Assembly: GCA_038501625.1 (NCBI GenBank)
Contig: JAZAYU010000171.1
Coordinates: 310,001 to 374,000, forward strand
Direction of reading: 5' to 3'
From: Corbicula japonica
Taxonomy: Eukaryota; Mollusca; Bivalvia; Venerida; Cyrenidae
DNA length: 64,000 nucleotides
The notes below the pieces were generated by a model. It was not told the DNA's origin, did no database searches, and was given only the letters and a program-made list of their open reading frames with translations. Made by a program: the position numbers and the translations under genes. Below, in pieces: positions 10,437 through 22,759 of the stretch (the stretch's first letter is position 1; every line of letters starts with the position of its first letter).

Positions 10437-11110
10437 TTACCAACCAGGTTGGCGCAATCGCTTTACACGTTTTGATTTAAGTGGTGCATGTTTTGACAAA
10501 ACATTATTTAAGATATCATACAAACAATTTAAAGAGGCATTTGGGTCAATAAAATATTCTATATTTCCTAAATTGGATAGATTTAGGTCTGCGAGGAAGT
10601 CTGACTCGTTAAAATTTGTAAACGATCGGTAAGTTATAGTTTTATGTTTTTCTACATTTTTAATCTCATTTTTATATATCATTGTGAATAAGACTGGAAA
10701 GTGGTCACTTAAACCAACCTGCGGTACTAAAACCTCAGGTATAAGATCGGGAGACGTAGCATAAATATGATCAATAATAGTTGAAGAAGATTTATTTACC
10801 CTAGTAGGGGTACTTATTAATTGAGATAGCCCGAAATCACAAATAAGTTGTTCCCATTTCTTGTTACTACATGTAAAAATATTTGGTGGCGTAAAATTAA
10901 TGTTTAAATCGCCGAGTATAAATAATTCATGGATAAATGATGCAGGTTTTGACAGCTGCCTTTCATAAATATCTATCCAGGTCTGAGGGGAATTAGGTGG
11001 TCTGTATACAAAATTAGTTAAGAATGGTTCACTATTAGGAAATTTGATTTCTAGCCATACACTGTCAAGATTCTTTCTTTGGAAGAGATCAGAATACCTC
11101 CTAAATATTA
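10437..11110 (-). pseudogene. LINE ORF2, partial endonuclease domain
   Basis: Carries the central and C-terminal part of an exonuclease-endonuclease-phosphatase fold: WLEIKFPNSEPFLTNFVYRPP, the ILGDLNINF motif, TIIDHIYA, and LSDHFPVLF with the catalytic SDH. The N-terminal catalytic residues are absent. Codons upstream of about 11110 in the same frame come from the adjoining S1 repeat. The frame is broken by TAA right after RVKRLRQPGW. Confidence 0.85.
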
Positions 11111-11460
11111 TAGAGCACAAGAGAGCATGGGTTGATACATTGACCGATTTCAATAAGACACAAAAACAATTAACGAAAAAGAGAACCCGAAAAGGGCCAG
11201 TAGCAAAACGGGTTAAACCAGGTTCTAGGGTGCACCAACCTCGCACCTGCCCCAGCAAAATCTCATATGAACAAACAAGTACAATTTTGCCTTGGTGAAT
11301 TAGCTCCAACCCACCCCTAAACTCGACAATCATACATGTAAAAGCATATAAACATAAGAAACATTTGAAGCTAATAGCATTATCAAGCAAAAGGGCGGGT
11401 ACTCAATGACCTTAGAGAGACTAGACTTGGAGTCAAATCACCAAGAACTCGATGACAGGA
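11085..11460 (-). repeat. SINE-like family S1, longest copy (minus)
   Basis: Read on the minus strand it runs TTGATAATGCTATTAGCTTC, GGGTTGGAGCTAATTC, GTACTTGTTTGTTCATATGA, GCGAGGTTGGTGCACCC, CTAGAACCTGGTTTAACCC and a T-rich 3' part, joining segments seen separately at 1-125, 330-600 and 3519-3775. It abuts or slightly overlaps the truncated 5' end of the LINE. Confidence 0.65.
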
Positions 11461-12810
11461 ATAAAAGAATTTATGTCGATGTTTGCCTTATTTGTTGTGA
11501 TAGATCTTGTATGATATATGAAAGTATTAAATCTAAGGGGCAATGCAAACATTGAAGCTTATGGTGTGTAAGTCTGCAATGGTCTGCTAGCTGTTATGCA
11601 TTTGTAATATTATACTTTTTTATTTATGTTTGGCTTTACAATACGTGTAAATGGGATACCAGATAAACGGTAGGTCTTGAATCACAGGCGGACTATTTAA
11701 AATGTTCTTCTTCTCTTCTACGTGCAAGCTTTTAAAACAGCTAGATGACGAAAACTTATTGGAAGCATATGATATCGTGCTAAGATGATCTATTCAATGA
11801 TGTTGAGTGTTTTGCTTCAGTGCATTCTCATAGTCTATCAAGTACATATAATTAAATTTTAGCAACATTTCTGCTATTTATCTTGTAATGTAACAACGTA
11901 GAGATCATCAGTGTATCATAAGAGCTAGGAATAGCATCGTCTGTAGGTACACTATAATTATAACTAAACACTGTCCCTATCGCTTATGATAATCAAATGA
12001 TATCTTATACAAAGACGATTAGTAACCGTTTGATCAAATATTAATTTACAGTTGTTAATTCAATATCTTTAGAAAAAAATCCTTATGTTACGTGACATCA
12101 TCTAATGTGTTTCCTAGATACCGTTCGTTAAAAAGTATCATGTGCGAATCCCGATGATAATTGTAAATCAATTAATAGAAACTGCAAACATTAATTGCAT
12201 GTTTTCAACGCTGTTTTTCCTATTGGAGAAAGTTTAGGTTGAACGTGTGTTGTTTATTTACGCCGGCTTCTGTTCGCGCGGTCAGTAATCTTAAAGGGAA
12301 TTTACATAACTGAAAATTATATTTATAAAAAATAATTTTTTAATAGTTTTTGGTTATGTTTTTGCATGTTGTTTAGTTGTCTGATATTTTTAATATAGAT
12401 TTGTTGTAACATATACATTGCATATGTAAGAAAAGGTGTATCTTAATATGATTAAATTCTATTTCCATTTGGATTTCTTACCCTGGCTTATATGTTGTAA
12501 TTTTGTAAATCTAATGTTAGTCTTTGTTCATTAGACCGTTTAAGGGTAACCTCGTTTTTTTATTTGATACATAATCAATTTACATTACACATTTATTTAT
12601 ATACCTATTCCTTTAACCATCGATTGTACATCACATGCATAAGTTGTATAACGAGCATATAAATAGTATAAATTGTATAAATAGCATTGTAACACTCTAT
12701 TTCAATCAATCTTACTTATCATAAATTTTAATACCCTAAAAACTTTACATGCATGCATGCGATTTTATTTGTTTGATTTTTGCTTGCCCCCCACCCCCAC
12801 CCCTACCATT
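11461..12810. other. No gene seen
   Basis: AT-rich non-coding DNA. No reading frame, long hairpin or recognisable repeat was supported here. Confidence 0.5.
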
Positions 12811-12814
12811 TCGT

Positions 12815-12925
12815 TTTCAAGTCAAGTCAAATTTCTTTTATTCTATCATGTCAAAAGACAAAATGAGGATAACATAATAATGAGGCTCAGAAGTATAATA
12901 ATATAATAAATAACTATGTTTTGCA
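12815..12925 (-). repeat. Possible 3' end of a LINE-derived fragment
   Basis: CAAGTCAAGTCAAATTTC, then TTTTATTCTATCATGTCAAA: read on the minus strand this is AATAAAAGAAATTTGACTTG followed by a short TTGAC repeat, the look of a non-LTR element 3' end. Short and uncertain. Confidence 0.3.
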
Positions 12926-13075
12926 TTAAACACATACTTATTTGTTTAAATAGCATAATAGTGTTCACGTTCTATTCTTTTGCCGCTTACGCATTTGCTT
13001 TTTAAATGTTTGGCTTTTTGATAATATTTCTGTTTTCGGACATCAGAGCATATTATCAGTATTGCATTTCGTCAG

Positions 13076-13134
13076 TTGAAAGCCAGAAAGGTCTATCAGC
13101 CTTCTTTCTTCAATTGCTGATAGACCGATCTGCC
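13076..13134. repeat. Short inverted repeat
   Basis: GAAAGGTCTATCAGC pairs with GCTGATAGACC (and CTTTC beyond) around a 20-base loop. Confidence 0.6.
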
Positions 13135-13250
13135 TTTCAATAGACGGATTTCGTTTTGTTTGTTGTTTTATTTCAAAGTGCGAGGAGCCAAGCAAATAAA
13201 ATCACCCAGAACATTTTGAAAATTTTTACATTTGTTTTGATAACAGACGC

Positions 13251-13251
<1 letters not shown>

Positions 13252-13283
<32 letters not shown>
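13252..13283. repeat. (ATT)n microsatellite
   Basis: About ten perfect ATT units. Confidence 0.95.
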
Positions 13284-13284
<1 letters not shown>

Positions 13285-13299
13285 AGAAAGTAAATAAAT

Positions 13300-14540
13300 T
13301 CAGTCGTTACCGAAAAACTACGTTCCTAATTTCATCGTGGTATAGGTGCGCTGTTGTGGAGTGGTTTTCTGCCACTGTGGCTACAGTCACTCCCGCCATT
13401 CTTGTCGAATATGCACTTACTTGCTAAGGACATCAATAGTTTCTCCTCCAGTTGCAAGCTTAATCACCTGTTGCTTGTACTTTTACTAAATATCCAACAA
13501 TTGTATCCGTATTTTCATGCTAATTCTATTTTATTAATTTTATATATAACGGGTACAAGTCTTTGTATATATGTGTTATATCTTAAGCCGGACCATCTGG
13601 AATAAACTGTTCATATCACAGAGCTGCTAAGCTCCTACAATAAATTAAGCATTCAAGTGTTGCCTAGAAGCAATTTCATTTTCCAGTATCCTATAATCCG
13701 CAATTGTAATTACTCGATTAAAAGTCAATAGAAACCATAAAAAAATTAAACAATACCACTACATGTACCACATTGGTTTTAGATTTTCATCCATATCTTC
13801 ATACAAGATATTGATATTTCTACAAATGGAAATATTCCGCTCGAATACGATGGCACAAGGGAAAACTGCAGAAGAAAGAATCTGTTAAAACGCTATGCTA
13901 GTCAGCACATGTACATGAGGCCGTAAGCTTACGCAATAAATACTAAAAAAAAACAACAAGAAAACGTGATTGATGTTTGGAAATAAAGTCTCACAATTAT
14001 AAGAAAACATATAAACAAGATATCTTTTTTCTTATTTTTAATGATATGATATCTTTATGACATCTATCAAGTTCCAGCTTAAATAGCAAAAATAAACTTA
14101 CTAAGATGAATTTTCTAACACCATCTGTTCTAATGAGCGTTTGCGGCAAAAGTGGAAAATAATGAGAATTTATTTCTGGTGTAAAAAAACATAACTGGTT
14201 ATGGTCTATTTTAAAACATCTTTATTATGTATAATATTTCAGTTGTTGTGCGTACTTAAGCATAATATAGCGTAAAGCGTGTCAAATCTAGCGTTTCAGC
14301 TATATTAGCTAACAACCAACATTAAATCTCCCTTTTTACATATGTAAAAACAATGTTTTTGACTTTCCAATTTGCTTAAAATTGGTCTGAATTCATTTAA
14401 ACAGAAAATGAAAATGCAGACCGTACTGCTACCCATTGGTACTTATTTTCGGTCTAAAACCTATAAACAACGTGTTGTGGTATTTCCGATTTCATGTACT
14501 TATCCAAGACATCTATTTAACCCGCAAAACTGAAAAGGAG
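13300..14540. other. No gene seen
   Basis: AT-rich DNA. The 83-codon frame at 13354-13605 has no splice or family support. Confidence 0.45.
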
Positions 14541-14544
14541 ACCC

Positions 14545-14845
14545 TTAATAAGAAGTAATTATTGAAAGTATGATGAAGATACATTAAGAAACAGAAAAGT
14601 TAAAGTCATCGAAAGGTTTTTAAAACTCAAAGTACAAACAGTGGCATATAACTCTGTCACTGAATGTATACAAGTATCACTTGCGAAATTTTGCAATGCA
14701 ACAACCCTGCTGACATAAACGCTATAGTTTATAAGTTTTAAGAAATGGCAAAGTTTTATGCGATGTCATGATTTTGTATAGAAAATGAGATAACTATGTC
14801 AAAAGTTTTCATATGACCTAGACCTATTGATTTTGACTGCATGTG
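14545..14845. repeat. Degenerate relative of the 18.65-kb tandem family
   Basis: Contains ATGAAGATACATTAAGAAA, GGCATATAACTCTGTCACTG, TTTTAAGAAATGGCAAAG and GACCTAGACC in the same order as units of the array at 18650-19740, but heavily diverged; about two units. Confidence 0.5.
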
Positions 14846-14999
14846 CAAAGCAAGTAAGAATGGCATTGCTATATGCGACAATTTATTGTGAAAAATTCCC
14901 CATGTATTGCATTTTCCGGAAAAGTGGTCGCAAAAGGTTAGATTAGATTTTTCATGACAAATATAAGTTACTGTAATATAAGTCCGAATTGCATTTGTT

Positions 15000-16655
15000 T
15001 AGCAAGTTTGCCTATAGCACCGGCAGTCCATGTACGGTTTCTGTATGTTAGGAAGGTAGACAGCGGCCGATGTTTGCTTCGCTGTAAATAGTTTTTTTTT
15101 CCAACTTTCAAACTTTCTGAACAAAATTCCTATGAAAATTAAATAATAAAGCCATAAATTGTAATGGTTCGGGCAAACGCCACTGAACGCCCTCAGGATT
15201 CGCCCCTGCTTTTAATAATTGACTTTTAAAAATGGCAGAGTTAACGTACACTTTGCGTAATATGCATTTCATGCAAATAAATCTCCTGAAAGCGACCCGA
15301 AACCCAACAGCAATTTTCGTTTATAAATTCTCTTAGTAGTATCAATTTATATAAGTATCTCACTTTCAATCAAAGACAGTTATGATTATAAACCTTTGGA
15401 GTAAATGGTATCAAATTGAACATTAAAAAAACATTATATAAATCAATTCCGATGCAACGCAGTTTATTATAATACTTTTCTTTGCAATGCAAAGGGAAGA
15501 AACGAAACAAACGTGTGCTATTGATGACTATTAAGAACTTTGGATGGTTGTACATATGCATTGCTTGACATATTTAGTGTAAAGAAATGTGCATCAATTA
15601 AATGTCAGGATTCAGTATATTATTATCCAAACACTTTCTAGAGTGTCTTTTTGATTTTATTATTTCAGGCAAACTGCTGTTGTATTCAATGTCAAGGAAC
15701 AATAATGACAACTTCCAAAAGCTTAAGAAAAACGTGAATTTAATAAGGCCTATAGTTTTCAAAGTAATTAAAGGAAATTCTTATGATTCCTATAGAACCG
15801 CGTGTAAATTGCTTGCAGTCGGTCAGCCTGTAAGTCAGTTCTATCAACGAAGATTTTGAGGATCAGATATATGTGCTGTACAGATAGGGTATTTTGAGAC
15901 CATACTGTTTATTTAATTATGTTACAGTCGGCTCGCGAGAACAGTACTGCATTGGCGGTATTTTCTTTTTTAAAAAAGGATATTAAGCCCCACATCTAAA
16001 GGTCGATAGTTTTTCATTTGCTACAATTATTGACTGATCAGAGTTTCACGCAATAACAGAACGGAAACTTATATCAGACAACAGTTTGTCCGTGAGGTAT
16101 CCATGGTTCTATAAATCACAGAACAATTAGGACAGTTATCATTTCCATTAATGCTTTAAGTCGACACATTATATGATTATAAAAACATGTGGTCTCATTA
16201 GTGCTTAATGGTTATATTAAATCAAGCAGGGTAAGAATTCTTTGACATTACTTGTCGTCTAAATGTACATAAACAAGTTCAGAAAATATCAAGACATACC
16301 ACCTTACATACTATAGCAGTCGATTGACGCCTCCATAAATCATGACGAATGTTTTTCGTCCTTTTAAATTTAATGAGACCTTGAAAAATGGCTTAACGAT
16401 TTAAAACGTGGATCTTGTCTCCAGCTTACGGAATGTTACCCTCTCTCCCATCTTAATGAATCTTAATTACTCGTATATTGAAAAATAAGAATGACTGTTA
16501 TTTAATTCTATAAGTCCAATAGATTAATCAAACGCCCCATCCGCTCTGTTATAAACTGAAATGATTTAAGAATATTTTTGTTACTTTTGCACATACTCAT
16601 AAAATAATTTAATAGCTACTTATATTCATAAAAAAATGAAATATGCACAAGCACA
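15000..16655. other. No gene seen
   Basis: AT-rich DNA. The 85-codon frame at 15602-15859 and the 63-codon minus frame at 15370-15561 show no motifs and no convincing splice context. Confidence 0.45.
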
Positions 16656-16659
16656 CACA

Positions 16660-16765
16660 CGTATAAAACATAAGAAGCTAATAGCATTGCAAAGTGAAGG
16701 GACGGATACTCCATGATCTTACGGAGATCAAAGCACCTGGATTCAAATCAGTAAGAACATGAATA
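16660..16765 (-). repeat. SINE-like family S1, fragment
   Basis: AAGCTAATAGCATTGCAAAG, then GGGACGGATACTCCATGATC and AGATCAAAGCACC match the 11365-11450 segment, with about 20 percent differences by eye. Confidence 0.5.
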
Positions 16766-16769
16766 AGTG

Positions 16770-17235
16770 CAATATAACCAGCTGATCGTCCAAACAGATT
16801 TTTAGTGTCAGTTTTCATTGTTTGGTGATGGCTTGTCTGCATCCTTTCCTGAAAAAGGGAACGTTTTTGTTTTGTTTGTTTGGACTCCTCTAAAGCAGGT
16901 TAAAACAAAAAAGTGTTTTTATTATTTTTAATTAATTTTCTTTGCCTCGGGTTTTTATAAAGTTTCTTAATGATCTGAATGCTCTTATCCTCTCCTTGCT
17001 GAGTTTTATACAAAATAGTGTTGTTGTTGTTTAGTTTGTAATTAACCCGTTGCATGTCTGGCACCCACCCACGGAGTCCATTAGCAGTAAAATAGGCCTA
17101 TCGTGTTAAACACACAAGTTTATAGATATCCTACAGTATTGTGAACGAAAACAGTAAGATTGTTGTTTTGCCGATGAGCATCAAGTCCCGCTTCTTGCTA
17201 ATCGCTTTTACTAGTATTTGTGCTGACAACAATCA
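16770..17235. other. No gene seen
   Basis: AT-rich DNA between two S1 pieces. No feature supported. Confidence 0.45.
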
Positions 17236-17238
17236 TAA

Positions 17239-17475
17239 TGTCTGTGAGGTTGATGCACCCTAGAACCTGGTTTAAACCCCCAGTGGCAATTTGATTTGCC
17301 ACTGACGGTTCCAAGGCGGTAACCGCTCGGGTTCTCATTTTTGTTTATTGTTAGTGGTGTCTTTTTTGAAACTGATCATTTTATTAACCATGCTCTCTCC
17401 CTCTCTCCTCTTCTTGACTGTGTGTGGAGGCTGTTTTTTTCTGAATGTGGCGATTCCTGATATGCATATGTATTT
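17239..17475 (+). repeat. SINE-like family S1, well-preserved copy
   Basis: Matches 3530-3770 closely: GTGAGGTTGATGCACCC, CCTGGTTTAAACCCC (B-box-like), GCCACTGACGGTTCC, a GGCGGTAACC block and TGTGGCGATTCCTGATATGC. The left AGAACCTGG block is missing. Confidence 0.6.
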
Positions 17476-18100
17476 CACCTTTAGATGCCAAGATACATAT
17501 ATTTCAGAATAATAACCAGACTTTGAAGTCAACGAAGAAGAAATCGCATTTGTTAATTCCAGCTAATCATTCTTTTATACCTTTTTTGTATAATTTAAAT
17601 ACATAATATAAATATATACTGAAGAATATTTTTATTGAATATTGTTATTAGTTTGAACAAATTCCTTAAAAACTGTCTTTTTGTCCAAAGTTGCCAACCA
17701 AAACAGTCAAGAGCACAGAAAAAGATTACTCCGAAAACGTCTCGTTTTTTTATATAAAATTTAATGGTATTTACAACCATCTAGACATGATAGAATTAAA
17801 TCAATGTCTCTTTTTCTAAAATTATTAACGCGCACAAATTAAATATAAAATGCTGACTTTGACGAACAAGAACATGCCTTGAAGAAATGCGACGGAAATG
17901 TGCGTTGAATGCTTTCTAAATCAGTTGTTACAGTAGAATTGGTAATGAGAACATAATATGATTGACAGGGTTAACTTGCGTCGAACTTCCATCTGATTTC
18001 CTTTTTTGTATTGTGTGAACAATGTAATGTTTTGAGCAATGTTTTGAGAAATATAGAATATTATAAGTAAACAGACGAATGCAAATGAAATGCGTTTCTT

Positions 18101-18181
18101 AGATCACGCGAATAACAAGTCCGGCCGAGTTCCAGAAAGTCAATGCATGAAAGGAGTTTTGGGTTTGAATGGGATTGCCGA
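18101..18181 (+). other. Candidate small exon
   Basis: An acceptor-like GCGTTTCTTAG is followed by a CG-containing stretch with one open frame (DHANNKSGRVPESQ, then KGVLGLNGIAD) and a strong donor GACG then GTGAGT at 18181/18182. It ends in phase 1, so it cannot join directly to the phase-0 exon at 26403; if real it belongs to a 5' UTR, another isoform or another gene. Confidence 0.2.
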
Positions 18182-18327
18182 CGGTGAGTCGATGATCATC
18201 ATCATCACCACCACCACCACCACCAACACCACCGCAACCACAACCACCACCGTCATCATCTTCTTCTTTTTCAGTCATTATTTTCATGGTGGTCATGATG
18301 TAAATTAATGACTAGTAGTTCGGGTGC

Positions 18328-18330
<3 letters not shown>

Positions 18331-18403
<73 letters not shown>
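18331..18403. repeat. (GA)n microsatellite
   Basis: 36 perfect GA units. A degenerate CAT/CAC trinucleotide run lies just upstream at 18196-18262. Confidence 0.97.
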
Positions 18404-18406
<3 letters not shown>

Positions 18407-18649
18407 TATTGACTTTGCAATAATTGTAGGCCCAGAACGAAATCTACATGCACATCAGGCTGATCTGGATCTTATGTTGTAAGCTGAACTGTGAAATGCA
18501 CATATTTTTTTCCAGATTCCGCCCAGCAACCTTGAACTGTGCATCCGATTGTCAGCTTTCAGTTTGCGCTCACCTGTGATCAAAGTTGCACATTTGTCAA
18601 TACTAGATGGGTATTCATTTGAACACTTTTGTCGCCCTCTGGTACTATG

Positions 18650-19745
18650 TTAAATAAAAATGCAACTACAAAAGGGACATAACTCGAGTTTAACCTTAAA
18701 AGAACTTGGGATCATCAGGACCATGTTGTCATGACCAATTTAATTAAAAAATTTTATGAAGATTTAATTTAAGGAAATGGCAAAGTTACAGTCAATGTTA
18801 AATTTTCGTGTCAAAATCCAAGTAAAAAAGGGCGTAAGTCCATCAAATGTGACCTTGACCGAAAGAACTGGCATCATCACATAAGCAATATAAATTGAAA
18901 GATTGGTGAAGAAATATTAGGTAATAGGAAAGTTGTAGCCTTCTTTAAATTTTCGTGTAAAAACCCAAATACAAAAAGGGGTATAACCCCATCAAATGTG
19001 AACTTGACATTTAAAGATTTGGTATCATCACGAATAACCAGTAAGGCAGTAACCATTGAATTGAAAAATGGCAAAAACATCGCCGACGTTAAGTTTTCTT
19101 GACAAATCCAAGTACGAAAAAGGGCATAACTCTATCATCTGTGACGTTGATCTGAAAAAGTTGGCATCATCGTGATCGTATGGTCATAACAATACATTTT
19201 GAAAGTTTTATGAAGATATATTAAGAAATGGCAAAGTCATAGCCAATGCTAAGTTTTCGCATCCAAATGCACAAAAGGGCCGTCACTTAATCAATATGAC
19301 CTTGACCTAAAGATTTTTGCACTATCTTGGCTGTGTTGTCATAAGCAATATAACTTATAGCATAGCCAACGTTAAGTTTTCGCATCCAATTCGTAAATAG
19401 GTCGTAACTTCATAAATAGGTCATAAATAGGTCGTAACTTCATCAAATGTTACCTTGACTCACGGCCGTGTTGTCATATGCAACATAATTTGCAAGTGTG
19501 ATGAAGAAATATTAGGAAATGGAAAAGTTATAGATAACATTCAGTTTTCGTATCATAACCCAAGTACAGAAAGAGGCATAGTTCCATCAACTGTGACCTT
19601 GAACTAAATAATTTATCATCGCCATGTCTGTGTTGTCATAAGCATATAATTTGAGGTTTGGTGAAGAAATATTAAGAAATGGCAGTTATAGCGAACGATA
19701 AGTTTTCGTACCGGACGGACGGACAAAAATATTCCTATGTACCCC
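18650..19745 (+). repeat. Tandem array, about 7 units of 145-160 bp
   Basis: Each unit has AAAAGGGCATAACTCCATCA (or variant), TGTGACCTTGACC, a GGCATCAT block, GTTGTCATAAGCAATATAA, GAAGAAATATTAAGAAATGG and CAAAGTTATAGCC. Unit starts are at about 18668, 18826, 18975, 19119, 19272, 19430 and 19570. The array ends at CCGGACGGACGGAC. At 19300-19312 TGACCTTGACCT reads, inverted, as two abutting AGGTCA half-sites. Confidence 0.85.
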
Positions 19746-19924
19746 TTTACAAAAGGGCGACACAAAAAGCTGTTGTTCATACTCGTATCCCAGTGATTTG
19801 GAACAAGTATTGAAAAACACGTGCCACGTTTAAAAAAAATGTTGAAGGTACTACCGAAGCGGCACTATAAAAATGAAAGATTAATATTCAGATTAATATT
19901 AACAAAGCGTTATTGTCTAAGGAT

Positions 19925-20065
19925 CAAATTGGGGGTTCTGTTGTTGCTCGAGTCCCTGTTTTAGGCAGCAATATTTAATTTTCACGGGGGTTTTGGCAAG
20001 AAATCCGGGAAAATAGCATGTACCATAAAACTTCACAACGAACCCCCTTTCTGGAATTCTTTAAT
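19925..20065. repeat. Dispersed element F4, copy 2
   Basis: Shares the CAGCAATATTTAATTTTCA block, GGGGGTTTTGGCAAGAAA and CCCCCTTTCTGGAATTC with 54372-54512. Diverged. Confidence 0.5.
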
Positions 20066-20069
20066 CCGA

Positions 20070-21480
20070 CCATATTAATTTTTATCAGCTCTAAACTTTT
20101 AATGCGACGAAAACGTCAACACTTAGCTATAGGAAAAACTTAAAAATATATATATAATTTCTAATATCTGAAAATGTAATTGTCTAGCTATGATGCATTT
20201 GCATTCATCAAAGAAAACATCAACGTATCCAATCTACAGATTACAAAGTTAAAGTGTATTAAACCAAGAAAGGGGGCTCGTGTAACTTATAAATCAGTAA
20301 ATACCTAAAATGTTAAAAACTTTCAGATTGATGTTTTAGAAAAAAAGGTTAACCATATAAAACGTCAAAGATGAAATGCATGATTATAAGATGGAATATG
20401 TAAAATAGTTAAATGTTCCCAGCGAAATCAAATAAAACAACAGTCCATCGGTTTCAAGGTGTCAGATATCTGTTGATGTATTGGAAATGAACCGTCTTAC
20501 ACCTATAACTTTTATTCGTCTTACACCTTCAAAAATCTAGTGGCGTTAACCTTAATTAGGGGGAAAAACTCTTGATATTTTCTTCCGTGTTTTCGGACGC
20601 AACTAATTCGAACAAGGAAGTTTTAAAAACCTAGCCCTCAAAATAGCATTCAGGAAGAAATGGATATTTGGTTTGTGTAATTTACAGTTGTTTTTCAACT
20701 CCGAATGATTAGCAGATGCATGTAGAAACTTCATTTTGATCTCAACTGACTTTTGTTTTTGGTTTTTCATTATTTATCAGTTTATAATTTAATTAACTTA
20801 GTAAGATGAGGTTTTGATTAGTTTGATTGACAGCTACAGGTGACAACTATTGATGTAGACAGATGATTTATGATGGGCAACTAATGGTCAATTAATGTGT
20901 GGATAAGTAAAAATAGCCATGTGTGACGTGAGTATGAACAACATAAATATTTGTGTGATAAGGAGTAGGGTGCTGTGCAGCTTGTGTACTTTCTGTTTGC
21001 TAGGCTAATGCTGCAATTGATTTTTTTATACTAACAGAATCTTATAACAGAATTGTTATAAAGAATCTAGACGGGATAAATTTCAGTTTGTTTATTGATC
21101 AGGTAACATTGTGTGATTGGTCAACAGTAGCCTAGTTGACTACCTATTTTTGATTTTTTAAATAGGTTTTTTATTGTTTGATTTATTGTTAAGAGAAAAT
21201 TAAATAGACCATACAAAAGATGCAAATCAAAAGTTCTAAAAATTATACATGATTTTCATAAGGGCAGTGGCTAGAGGTTTGGTATAGGTTCTCTAGCCAG
21301 ACTTCCATGTACTGTCTATATAGGTCAGGTAATCAATATTTATATAAAAATAAAGTTTTATCAAGTTATTGATGTCATAATGTTTTTAGAAAATGTGTTA
21401 TAAAATGGCAAAATATATTCTTGAAAAAGGTTAAAAAATAAAATAGCAACAGCTTGCATGACAAGTAACAGAAAGTACTT
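20070..21480. other. No gene seen
   Basis: AT-rich DNA without supported features. Confidence 0.45.
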
Positions 21481-21487
21481 ACATTAT

Positions 21488-22047
21488 ATACACTCACCCA
21501 AAGTTCTAATTGGTAACTTTTTGTCCGTATTTTTTTATTAGAAAGACATTGATATCACTCTTTATTTATGATCATATGCCAAATACAGTCTTCAACTTAA
21601 GCTTTAATCTTGTAATAATTGACTTTGGAACAGTTTGGCGAGAGTTATCCTTAATTTTGCTAAAATGCATTTCTTGCATAAAAAGTTCAAGCAAACAGAT
21701 ATTGGCTCTTGATTTCTTGTTTTATTTTAATACGACCGCTCAGTAGTAGGAAAAACATAAAACCTTATTAATCAACAGCACATTTCTTTAAATAAATCCC
21801 CTTCAAAGTATCCAATTTAAAAATTACCTTTTAATTTTGACGCTGTGGTATAACATAAGTAAACGGTATTGGATACAATTAAGAAAACAATCAATAAATA
21901 TTAAAAAGACATTAGATAATTGATTTCAAGACAAAACTGTTCTTTCCACAACCTTTTTTGAGGTGGGGAAGAAACGAAACTAGCATACATTGTAAACATA
22001 TACAATTGATGACCAATTAGAACTTTGGTTGAGTGTTGAGTGTATAT
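21488..22047. mobile_element. Possible DNA transposon or MITE with terminal inverted repeats
   Basis: The left end reads TATACACTCACCCAAAGTTC then TAATTGG; the right end reads CCAATTAGAACTTTGG then TTGAGTGTTGAGTGTATA, its inverse with one short insertion. About 560 bases apart. The interior has no transposase; the 78-codon frame at 21510-21746 is probably chance. Confidence 0.5.
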
Positions 22048-22337
22048 GTTATTTAATGTACATGTGTTTCCTTTTACAATTTATGTAGCCAGAAATAAAC
22101 TAATCATTTCTGCCCTAATCTTAATAAAAAGTTAGTGTGAAATTAACTTATACTGGTGTTGTCAGAGACTAATAAATTTTGAATCAACATTGATTGTGGT
22201 ATGATTATAGTATTATCAATGTCTTCTTCATTCAAATTATGTCATTTTAATGACCTCGGTCCAGTAATTGTCCTTATGTTTATTCAAATTATCCTCTGTT
22301 ACGTCTGTTTGTTTGTTTTGGACCAGACATATATTTT

Positions 22338-22412
22338 GATATATATATATATATTCTGATTACCAAATACTAGTAATACTAGTACTTGGTAATCAGAATA
22401 AATATATAAAAA
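22338..22412. repeat. Palindrome in an AT repeat
   Basis: ATATATTCTGATTACCAA pairs with TTGGTAATCAGAATAAATAT around ATACTAGTAATACTAGTA. A third copy of the arm (TTAATTCTGATTACC) follows at 22436. Confidence 0.75.
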
Positions 22413-22610
22413 TATAGTCTAGTATATATTCTTGTTAATTCTGATTACCGGACCTCTAGAAAGCCCTCCTACGGCTGGTAAGGGATCTGTTTACTGAGGT
22501 TACCAGACCTAAGCCACTGCCATTGCTTCATCCTGACAGTTACCAGTAACAGATGTCTTCAGGGTCTTTCTCAGAACAATTTATGCTGAAGCAAAACAAA
22601 AAATTAACAC

Positions 22611-22755
22611 TTTACCCCATCAGATATGGCTGTGGTGAACAGTGTAGATCCAGATCAGCTGGCACATCCCTACCATCTGATTAGGATCTACACTGTTTGC
22701 TTTATGGTTCATTTGGTTATTTTTTACCAAGAAGAAAACAGTGTAGATCGTGAAA
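22611..22755. repeat. F1 copy 2 (left half plus start of hairpin 2)
   Basis: TTTACCCCATCAGATATGG end, hairpin 1 (GTGTAGATCCAGATCAGC with its partner), GGTTATTTTTTACCAAGAAG spacer, then truncated. Confidence 0.75.
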
Positions 22756-22759
22756 TATA

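Larger units (their letters stand above)
8140..11110 (-). mobile_element. Non-LTR retrotransposon (LINE), 5'-truncated and decayed
   Basis: One long reading frame on the minus strand (stops at 10437, 9009 and 8487 lie in the same frame) encodes part of an apurinic-type endonuclease followed by a reverse transcriptase. The 3' UTR runs from 8486 to a terminal ATT/TAA repeat (8148-8188) preceded by AATAAAGAGATT, as in LINEs that end in simple repeats. ORF1 and the N-terminal part of the endonuclease are missing; the left junction at about 11.1 kb abuts an S1 element. RT box order and spacing suggest the CR1/Jockey group (inference). Confidence 0.9.

Noticed and set aside
18090..18308. 72-codon ORF with Ile/Thr runs
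   Set aside because: The C-terminal half is a CAT/CAC trinucleotide repeat. Only the first part is kept as a weak exon candidate.
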